From contig DALYJJ010000214.1 in the NCBI GenBank assembly GCA_031969915.1, positions 1 through 8,037 on the forward strand: DNA of 8,037 nucleotides. Direction: 5' to 3'. The notes beneath the pieces were generated by a model, which was given only the letters and a program-made list of their open reading frames with translations, ran no database searches and had not been told where the DNA came from. The translations under genes were made by a program, and so were the position numbers. Shown in pieces: positions 1 to 6,568 of this stretch. This stretch comes from DALYJJ01 sp031969915. GTDB lineage: Bacteria; Acidobacteriota; Terriglobia; Bryobacterales; Bryobacteraceae. Numbering within the stretch: the first letter of the stretch is position 1; each line of letters begins with the position of its first letter.

Positions 1-2
1 CG

Positions 3-635
3 GTGGGCGCGAAGGCGCGGTCGGCGGAGGCGATGAGAGCGGAGTCGCGGCTCTCGCTCGGCGACACGACGCTCGCCGCGCCGTTCTCCGGGGTCGTCGT
101 GGCGCGCCTGATTGAACGCGGCGGGACGGTGGGCCCGAACACACCGGCCTTCACCATCGCCGACCTGAGCCGGGTCAAGGTGGGCTTCTACGTTCCGGAC
201 ACGGCGCTCGTGAATCTGCGGACGGGCTCGCCGGTGCGCGTCACGGTAGAGGCGCTCGGCGGCAAGGCGTTTGACGGCGCCGTACAATCGCTGGCGCCGC
301 GCGCCGAGGCGGCCACGCGCGGCTTTCGCGTCGAGGCGCTGGTTGCCAACCCGCTCGCCGAGTTGAGGGCCGGCATGGTGGCCGCGGTCGCGCCCGCTCG
401 CCCGGCCGTTCAGCCCAAGGTGGCCGTGCCGATGAGCGCCCTGCTGCGCGAAGGCACGGCGGAGTTCGCGGTGCTGGTCTTCGAAAACGGCGCCGTCTGC
501 CGGCGGCGGGTGACGCTCGGCAGGGCGCAGGGCAGCCTGGTGGCGGTGGAAAGCGGACTGCGCGTCGGCGAACGATTGGTGCGGGAAGGTCTGGCCACGC
601 TCGCCGAAGGCGATGCGGTGCAGGTCATCGAGTAG
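3..635 (+). CDS. RND efflux periplasmic adaptor (membrane fusion protein), 5'-truncated
   Basis: This is the C-terminal part (about 210 residues) of a periplasmic adaptor that joins an RND permease to an outer-membrane channel. The frame is open to the left edge, so the true start, signal peptide or lipobox, and first half of the lipoyl and hairpin domains lie outside; the GTG at 3 is not a credible start. Counting from that codon, residues 1-20 look like the end of the alpha-hairpin. Residues 21-58 are the second lipoyl half-motif (DTTLAAPFSGVVVARLIERG, then a 'G-T-V-G...F-T-I-A-D-L' stretch). Residues 59-130 form the beta-barrel, beginning with the typical 'V-x-F-Y-V-P-D'. Residues 138-210 are the membrane-proximal domain (VAVPMSALL, then G-x-R-V-G-E-R-L-V). 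The family is clear; the substrate cannot be told. The permease gene follows after 12 bases, as expected for an adaptor-permease operon. Confidence 0.93.
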   Translation: MGAKARSAEAMRAESRLSLGDTTLAAPFSGVVVARLIERGGTVGPNTPAFTIADLSRVKVGFYVPDTALVNLRTGSPVRVTVEALGGKAFDGAVQSLAPRAEAATRGFRVEALVANPLAELRAGMVAAVAPARPAVQPKVAVPMSALLREGTAEFAVLVFENGAVCRRRVTLGRAQGSLVAVESGLRVGERLVREGLATLAEGDAVQVIE

Positions 636-636
636 C

Positions 637-641
637 GGGAG
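637..641 (+). promoter_or_regulatory. Ribosome binding site of the RND permease gene
   Basis: GGGAG lies six bases before the ATG at 648, inside the 12-base gap after the adaptor stop codon. Spacing and sequence fit a Shine-Dalgarno site and support 648 as the permease start, and so does the usual position of the first membrane helix (residues 22-40). Confidence 0.6.
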
Positions 642-647
642 CATCCT

Positions 648-3600
648 ATGGCGACGAATAACCTTGATGCGAAGCGCAACACGGCGCGGTACTTCGTGGA
701 GCACCGGCAGGTTTCCTGGGTGCTGCTCCTGGGCGTGCTGGCGTGGGGCGTCTACGGGTACCTGAACATGCCGCAGCGCAAGGACCCGGAGATCCCGGTG
801 CGCGACACGCTCGCCGTCGTCGTTTGGCCGGGCATGCCCGCCGAGCGCGTCGAACAACTGGTGACGAAGAAGGTGGAGGAGCGGCTCGGCCAGAACCCGA
901 ACGTCACCGAGATCCGTTCGATCACACGCCAGGGCGCCGCCTACATCTTCGTGAAGTTCGACGAGAAGCTCGATGCAACGGGCCGCGAGTTGGACGACCT
1001 GCAGCAGAAGCTGGAGGCGCTGTCGCTGCCCGAGGGCGTGCCGCCGGTTCGCCTGGTGAAAGACTTCGGCGACACCGCCACGCTGCTGCTGACCGTAGCC
1101 AGCCCGCCGGTGGCGGGCGTCGATATGGACCTGCGGGCGCGTGAGATGAGCGCCGCGCTGCGGCCCGGGCGCGTGCTGGTGGCGTGGCCGCATGCACGCT
1201 CATATCGTGCCGAGGGCCTGCGGCCCGTGCTGAACCGCTTCGCCGAATGGATGGCCGCCGAGGGTCTGGTGCGCGCCGCGGCGCCGGCGGCGGGCGCTTC
1301 CTTCATTGGCTTCGACGCGGATCCGCTGGCCGGCGTGGATGCGATCGAACGCGCGGTGGCGCGGCTGGCGCGCGAGCGGCTGCAAGCGCCGGAGTTGCAT
1401 CCCGACGTTTGGAAGCCGGTGGTGGCAGCGAGTCCGGCGGCTGTGCGCGCGGCGCTCTCGCGAGCCGAGGGCCTGCGCTACACGCACCGCGAGCTGGACG
1501 ATTTCACCGAGCGGATTGAGAAAGCGCTGAAGGCGCTGCCGCAGGTGTCGCGCGTGAGCCGCAGCGGCGTGCTGCCGGAACAGGTGCAGCTTCACTACTC
1601 GCAGGAGCGCTGGGGTGCGTACGGAATCTCGGTTGAACGTTTGCGGCAGCTCATGGCGTCGCGGTCCGTCGTCGCGAATCCCGGCAGCGTGGACGCGCAG
1701 GGCCGAACCATGGCCGTGGCAACGGACGCCGATTTCCGCGGCGAGCGCGAGATCGGCGACGTGTTGCTTCCCTCGCCCGGCGGCGCCTCGGCGTACCTGC
1801 GCGACCTGGTGCAGGTGGAACGAGGCTACGAGACGCCGGCCCGGTTCCTGAACTTCTTCCGGTACCGCGACGAGCAGGGCCGCTGGCAGCGCGCCCGGGC
1901 GATCTCGATCGACGTCCAGATGCGCGCCGGCGGGAAGATCGCCGAGTTCGACAAGGCCGTGTCCGCGGAGTTGGAGCGCGTCCGGCGGCAGTTGCCCGCC
2001 GACCTGATCGTGGACCGCACGTCGGATCAACCGCGGCAGGTGGACGAATCGGTGAGCCTGTTCATGAGCAGCCTGTGGGAGGCGATCGCGCTGGTGGTGC
2101 TGGTGTCGTGGATCGGCTTCTGGGAGTGGCGCTCATCGCTGATCATGGCGTTGGCGATTCCGATTACGCTCGCGATGACCTTCGGTATGGTGAGCCTGCT
2201 GGGCATCGACTTGCAGCAGGTCTCAATCGCCTCGCTGATCATCGCGCTGGGGCTGCTGGTGGACGATCCGGTGGTGGCGGGCGACGCGATCAAGCGGGAA
2301 CTGGCGGCTGGGCGTCCGCGCCTTCTTGCCGCCTGGCAGGGCCCCACCAAGCTGGCCCGCGCGATCCTGTTCGCGACGATCACGAACATCGTGGCCTACC
2401 TGCCGTTCCTGCTCCTGACGGGCGACAACCGGCGCTTCCTTTATTCGTTGCCTATCGTCATGACGTGCTCGCTGGTGGCGAGCCGCCTGGTGTCGATGAC
2501 GTTCATTCCGCTGCTGGGCTACCTGCTGTTGAGGGAGAAGCGCGAGCCCTCGCTGGCCGAGCGGCGCACGCGGGGCTTCGGCGCCTTCTACGCGCGCTTC
2601 GGGCACTGGGCGATCGCCAACCGCTGGAAGGTGGCGGCTGGCTTCACGGTCTTCCTGGCCGTTGTGAGTTGGGCCGCGAGCGGGCTCAAGGAACAGTTCT
2701 TCCCGTTCGAGCGCCAGCATCTTTCGTACGCCGAAGTCTGGCTGCCGGAGAACGCTTCGATCAGCGCCACCGATGAGACCGTGCGCAAGGTGGAAAGCGT
2801 GCTGCTGCGGGTGGCGCGCGAGTACGGCGGGGAACGCGAAGTGTTGCGCTCGGCGACCACGTGGGTGGGCGGCGGCGGGCCCCGGTATTGGATCTCGAGC
2901 AATCCCGAGCCGGAGCAGGTGAACTACGCACACGTCCTTTTGCAAGTGCACGACTCCAAGGACACCGAGGCGTTGATTCCGCTTTGGCAGCGCGCCCTGA
3001 ACGCGGAGATCGCGGGCGCGACCGTGGATGTGCGGCGTCTGGAGACGAGCGCGCCGGTGGGGATTCCCGTGCAGATCCGCCTGACCGGCAGCGATCTGGG
3101 CGAGCTTCGTGCGCAGGCGCGAAAGTTGCAGGATGTTCTCCGGTCCACTCCCGGAGCGGCGCGCGTGCGCGACGATTGGCGCGAAGACGTTCTGACCGCC
3201 GATGTGCGCATCGACGAAGCCCGCGCCGCGCTCTCCGGCGTCAGCCGGCGGGAGATCGCCGCCGCCGCGGTGGGCGGCCTGGACGGGCTGCCCGTGGGCA
3301 GCATGCGCGACGGCGATCGCGAGATTCCGATCGTCATGCGGCTGCGCATGGACGAGCGCGCGCGGCCAAGCGACCTGGGCAATCTCTACGTGTTCTCCGC
3401 GGAGGGTGCTTCGCGCGTGCCGCTCTCGCAACTGGCCACCATCGGCTACCGCATGGAGCCGGCCCGCATCGCCCGCTTCCAGCAGTTCCGCGCCATCACG
3501 GTGGGTGCGTTTCCGCGCGAGGGCGTGCTGCCGAGCGAAGTGCTGAACGCCGCTTTGCCGCGCATTCGGGAAATCGAGCGGGCGCTGCCGGTGGGCGTGC

Positions 3601-4292
3601 GGTTAGAGATCGCGGGCGAATACAAGGAGCAGAATCGCGGCTTCGGCGAGTTGGGCGTGGTGATGCTGGTTTCGATTCTGTGTATTTACTTCGCCCTGGT
3701 GGTCCAGTTCCGCAACGCGGTGAAGCCGTTCATTGTGTTTGCGGCCATCCCGTTCGGCGTGGTGGGCGGCCTGCTGGCGCTCGAACTGATGCGGGCGCCG
3801 TTCGGCTTCATGGCATTTCTCGGCCTGGCCAGCCTGGTGGGCGTGATCGTCAGCCACATCATCGTGCTCTTCGATTTCATTGAGGAACGCCATCAGGAGG
3901 GCGAGCCGCTGGAGCAAGCGCTGGTGGACGCAGGCATCCTGCGGTTGCGGCCGGTCTTGATCACCGTCGGCGCAACGGTGATTGCGTTGTTCCCGCTGGC
4001 CATCAAAGGCGGTCCGCTCTGGGAGCCGCTCTGCTACGTGCAGATCGGAGGGCTGCTGCTCTCCACGCTGGTGACGTTGGTGCTGGTTCCCGTGGTTTAC
4101 GCGATCTTCGTCAAAGACCTGAAATGGGTGCGGTGGGACGAGCGTGGAGCGTCCAGCGGTGCTGAATTTTCTACAGCCCCGGACCGCGAAAAGGCATCTC
4201 TCGATACGAATGCGATTCTTAGCACTGGTGTGTCTGCTCGCACCGCTCTCGATGGCCCAGGATACGGCGGGTGTGGGGGCCCTCGCGGGTAA
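648..4292 (+). CDS. RND efflux permease, enlarged (1214 aa), with a periplasmic insert and a C-terminal extension
   Basis: Inner-membrane proton-driven RND permease that should pair with the adaptor just upstream. Membrane helices by eye: TM1 22-40; TM2-6 in about 474-628; TM7 660-678; TM8-12 in about 1000-1154. Two large periplasmic loops lie between TM1/TM2 and TM7/TM8. TM4 carries GLLVDDPVV, so D539/D540 match AcrB D407/D408. TM11 keeps R1099 and T1106 (AcrB R971/T978). TM10 has GVIVSHIIVLFDF, placing S1069 where AcrB has K940. About 120 residues (156-276) sit in the first porter loop between a conserved strand and the helix starting YTHRELDDF; AcrB lacks them, and I recall similar inserts in acidobacterial-type relatives. 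The usual end is near WVRWDE (1160-1165), but the frame continues to 1214, the last 27 codons overlapping the next gene. The family is HAE-like rather than clearly metal-exporting; the substrate is unknown. Confidence 0.95.
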   Translation: MATNNLDAKRNTARYFVEHRQVSWVLLLGVLAWGVYGYLNMPQRKDPEIPVRDTLAVVVWPGMPAERVEQLVTKKVEERLGQNPNVTEIRSITRQGAAYIFVKFDEKLDATGRELDDLQQKLEALSLPEGVPPVRLVKDFGDTATLLLTVASPPVAGVDMDLRAREMSAALRPGRVLVAWPHARSYRAEGLRPVLNRFAEWMAAEGLVRAAAPAAGASFIGFDADPLAGVDAIERAVARLARERLQAPELHPDVWKPVVAASPAAVRAALSRAEGLRYTHRELDDFTERIEKALKALPQVSRVSRSGVLPEQVQLHYSQERWGAYGISVERLRQLMASRSVVANPGSVDAQGRTMAVATDADFRGEREIGDVLLPSPGGASAYLRDLVQVERGYETPARFLNFFRYRDEQGRWQRARAISIDVQMRAGGKIAEFDKAVSAELERVRRQLPADLIVDRTSDQPRQVDESVSLFMSSLWEAIALVVLVSWIGFWEWRSSLIMALAIPITLAMTFGMVSLLGIDLQQVSIASLIIALGLLVDDPVVAGDAIKRELAAGRPRLLAAWQGPTKLARAILFATITNIVAYLPFLLLTGDNRRFLYSLPIVMTCSLVASRLVSMTFIPLLGYLLLREKREPSLAERRTRGFGAFYARFGHWAIANRWKVAAGFTVFLAVVSWAASGLKEQFFPFERQHLSYAEVWLPENASISATDETVRKVESVLLRVAREYGGEREVLRSATTWVGGGGPRYWISSNPEPEQVNYAHVLLQVHDSKDTEALIPLWQRALNAEIAGATVDVRRLETSAPVGIPVQIRLTGSDLGELRAQARKLQDVLRSTPGAARVRDDWREDVLTADVRIDEARAALSGVSRREIAAAAVGGLDGLPVGSMRDGDREIPIVMRLRMDERARPSDLGNLYVFSAEGASRVPLSQLATIGYRMEPARIARFQQFRAITVGAFPREGVLPSEVLNAALPRIREIERALPVGVRLEIAGEYKEQNRGFGELGVVMLVSILCIYFALVVQFRNAVKPFIVFAAIPFGVVGGLLALELMRAPFGFMAFLGLASLVGVIVSHIIVLFDFIEERHQEGEPLEQALVDAGILRLRPVLITVGATVIALFPLAIKGGPLWEPLCYVQIGGLLLSTLVTLVLVPVVYAIFVKDLKWVRWDERGASSGAEFSTAPDREKASLDTNAILSTGVSARTALDGPGYGGCGGPRG

Positions 4293-6558
4293 GGCCGCCG
4301 ACGCCGCGGGCGCGGGCGCCGCGGGCGTGAAGGTGTGCATTCCCGGCTCCACGCGATGCGGTGTCACGGATGCGACGGGTGCGTTTCGCATCACCGAAAT
4401 CCGGCCCGGCAGGTACCGGCTGCGCATCTCCGCGCCCAACCGCCCCGAATTCGAGAGTGAGGAGGTTGAGGTTCGCGCAGGACTGGAAGGCAAGGTGGAG
4501 GTGGTCCTGCCGAATCTCGACGCGGTAACGCAATCGGTGACGGTGACGGAGTCCGCATTCGTCGCGCCCGAGGAGATCAAGAACTCGGCGTTTCTGATCC
4601 AGCCGAACGAAGTCTTCAAGACGGCGGGCAGCCTGCAGGATGTCGCCCGCTACGTGCAGACGCTCCCCGGAGTGACGTTCGGTTCGGACGACTTCCGCAA
4701 CGACATCATCGTTCGCGGCGGCAGTCCGCTCGAGAACCTGTTCATCATCGACAACATCGAGATACCGAACATTAACGCGTTCGCGAACTTCGCCTCCGCG
4801 GGCGGCACGGTGAGCCTGCTGGACGCAGCCCTGATTCAGGACGTCACGTTCCTGAGCGGCGGCCAGCCGGCGCCCTTTATCAACCGCGCCTCCAGCGTGC
4901 TGCAGATTGCGCAGCGGGAAGGCAGCCGCGAGAAACTGACCGGCCGCGCCACGGTGGGCTTCGCGGGCGCGGGCACCGTACTGGAGGGGCCCATCAAGAA
5001 GGACAAGGGCTCGTGGGTGGTGTCGGCGCGGCGGAGCTTTCTGGATTTCTTCACCGACGATGTCGGCTTCGGCGGTGTACCGGTGGTGTACACCTTCAAC
5101 GGGAAAGCCGTGTATGACCTGACGCCGCGCGACCGCGTCTGGGCGGCGAGCATCTCCGGCGTCGACCGCATCCGCCTGGGAGCGCGGGGCAAGCCGGAGG
5201 ACATCGACGACGAGGTCTACAACTTCGATATCCGCTACAACGGATGGCGCAGCGCCACGGGCTTCAACTGGCAGCGCCTCTTCGGGAACCGCGGCGTCGG
5301 CCTGCTCGGCCTCACGCATTCCGAGGCCAGCGTGGGCAGCCGGGTGCGGGACGTGGTGCGCAACGGAGTGCCGCCTCCGGGTGTCCCCATCGACGACGTG
5401 ATCGCAGCAAGCCCCACCGTGTTCCGCGAAGACAACCGCGAGGGCGAAAGCACGGTGAAGTACGATCTGACAACCTACGCGCCGATGTTCGGCAAGCTGC
5501 AGGCGGGCGGCAGCTACAAGATCTTCCGGGTGAACTACGACAGCGACTCGCCCTTCGGCTTCGACAGTCCGTACTCGCGGGTTCCCGGGTTGAACGCTTT
5601 CGCGCTCCGGCGCAGTTTCCTGGCGTACCAGTCGGGCGCCTACATTCAATCGACGCAGAACCTGACGCCGCGGCTGAACCTCACGATCGGCGGACGGTTT
5701 GACAACTACCAGTTCATCGGGCGTTCCCGGTTCAGCCCGCGCGCGGGCCTCAGCTACCGCTTGACCGATCGCCTTTCCTGGCGCGCCAGCTACGGCCAGT
5801 ACTTCCAGCAACCCTTCCTTCTGTTCGTCGCCGCGTTTCCCGAGAATCGCGCGCTGACGCCGTTTCGCGCCGATCACTACGTGACGGGTTTCTCCTACGT
5901 CGCCAGCAGCACGCTGCGGTTCACGGTGGAGGCGTACCGGAAGCAGTATCGCGACTACCCGGTTTCGCTTCAGTTTCCCGCGCTGTCGCTGGCGAGCATC
6001 GGCGACACCTTCGATGTCCGGTCGATTCTGTTTCCGCTCACCAGCGCCGGCCGTGGGCGGGCGCAAGGCATCGAATTCTTCGTCGAGAAGAAGTTCGGGC
6101 AGAAGTGGTTCGGCCAATCGAACTTCTCTCTGTCCCGTACGCGGCAGGCGGGCCTGGACGGCGTGCTGCGCCCGGGCGCGTTCGATTTCCAGCGCATCTT
6201 CAACGCCGTGGGCGGCTATCGTTTGACGCCGAAGTGGGAACTCTCCGGCCGCCTGGCCTACCTATCCGGCCGTCCGTTCACGCCGTTCGATGAGGTACTC
6301 TCGCGCGCCCAACGGCGCGGCATCTTCGACCTGGCGCGGGTGAACGCGGAGCGTCTGCCGGATTACTTTCGACTGGACATCCGCCTGGACCGTACGTTCA
6401 CCGTGCGCGACAAACCGCTATTGGTATTCATCGGCGTGCAGAACGTGACGAACCGCAAGAACGCGGGCGGCGTCTCTTGGAACCGCCGGGCGAACGCGCT
6501 CGAAGTCAACGATCAGCTCGGCCTGTTCCCGCTGATCGGAATGGACTGGCGCTTCTAG
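4210..6558 (+). CDS. TonB-dependent receptor with N-terminal carboxypeptidase-regulatory-like domain
   Basis: Outer-membrane beta-barrel receptor, 782 residues from the ATG at 4210. That start is chosen because it begins a clean signal peptide (MRFLALVCLLAPLSMAQ, likely cut after A16). A GTG at 4144 in the same frame would add 22 residues before it and is less likely. Residues 20-102 form a CarboxypepD_reg-like beta-sandwich (DATGAFRITEIRPGRYRLRI is typical) with a Cys pair at 43 and 50. SVTVTES (109-115) resembles a TonB box. The plug covers about 120-250: 'LQDVARYVQTLPGV', then 'NDIIVRGGSPLENLFIIDNI'. The rest is barrel, ending in the aromatic C-terminus DWRF expected for barrel assembly. 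The ligand is unknown, and nothing points to a siderophore or glycan. The ribosome binding site is weak: AAAGG at 4190-4194 is 15 bases away. The gene overlaps the permease frame by 83 bases, so translational coupling is possible. Confidence 0.93.
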   Translation: MRFLALVCLLAPLSMAQDTAGVGALAGKAADAAGAGAAGVKVCIPGSTRCGVTDATGAFRITEIRPGRYRLRISAPNRPEFESEEVEVRAGLEGKVEVVLPNLDAVTQSVTVTESAFVAPEEIKNSAFLIQPNEVFKTAGSLQDVARYVQTLPGVTFGSDDFRNDIIVRGGSPLENLFIIDNIEIPNINAFANFASAGGTVSLLDAALIQDVTFLSGGQPAPFINRASSVLQIAQREGSREKLTGRATVGFAGAGTVLEGPIKKDKGSWVVSARRSFLDFFTDDVGFGGVPVVYTFNGKAVYDLTPRDRVWAASISGVDRIRLGARGKPEDIDDEVYNFDIRYNGWRSATGFNWQRLFGNRGVGLLGLTHSEASVGSRVRDVVRNGVPPPGVPIDDVIAASPTVFREDNREGESTVKYDLTTYAPMFGKLQAGGSYKIFRVNYDSDSPFGFDSPYSRVPGLNAFALRRSFLAYQSGAYIQSTQNLTPRLNLTIGGRFDNYQFIGRSRFSPRAGLSYRLTDRLSWRASYGQYFQQPFLLFVAAFPENRALTPFRADHYVTGFSYVASSTLRFTVEAYRKQYRDYPVSLQFPALSLASIGDTFDVRSILFPLTSAGRGRAQGIEFFVEKKFGQKWFGQSNFSLSRTRQAGLDGVLRPGAFDFQRIFNAVGGYRLTPKWELSGRLAYLSGRPFTPFDEVLSRAQRRGIFDLARVNAERLPDYFRLDIRLDRTFTVRDKPLLVFIGVQNVTNRKNAGGVSWNRRANALEVNDQLGLFPLIGMDWRF

Positions 6559-6568
6559 CTCGCCGGCG

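Noticed and set aside
2223..3431. 402-codon minus-strand open frame opposite the permease gene
   Set aside because: Its composition (Arg/His/Ala/Gln) is typical of antisense reading of high-GC coding DNA, with no motif; the plus-strand RND permease is certain here.
2861..3883. 340-codon plus-strand open frame inside the permease gene in another frame
   Set aside because: It is almost purely Arg/Ala/Gly, with no domain, and overlaps the conserved second half of the permease.
4144..4146. GTG as an earlier start for the receptor gene
   Set aside because: It would put 22 charged and polar residues before an otherwise standard signal peptide that begins at the ATG at 4210.
4303..4327. Two copies of GCCGCGGGCG fifteen bases apart in the receptor gene
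   Set aside because: They encode an Ala/Gly loop of normal length for the CarboxypepD_reg-like domain, so no expansion is implied; GC-rich codon use explains it.
4219..6117. Long open frame (632 codons) on the minus strand, antisense to the receptor gene
   Set aside because: It has no recognisable domain, is rich in Arg, His and Ala as expected for the complement of a GC-rich gene, and lies wholly opposite a well-supported receptor.
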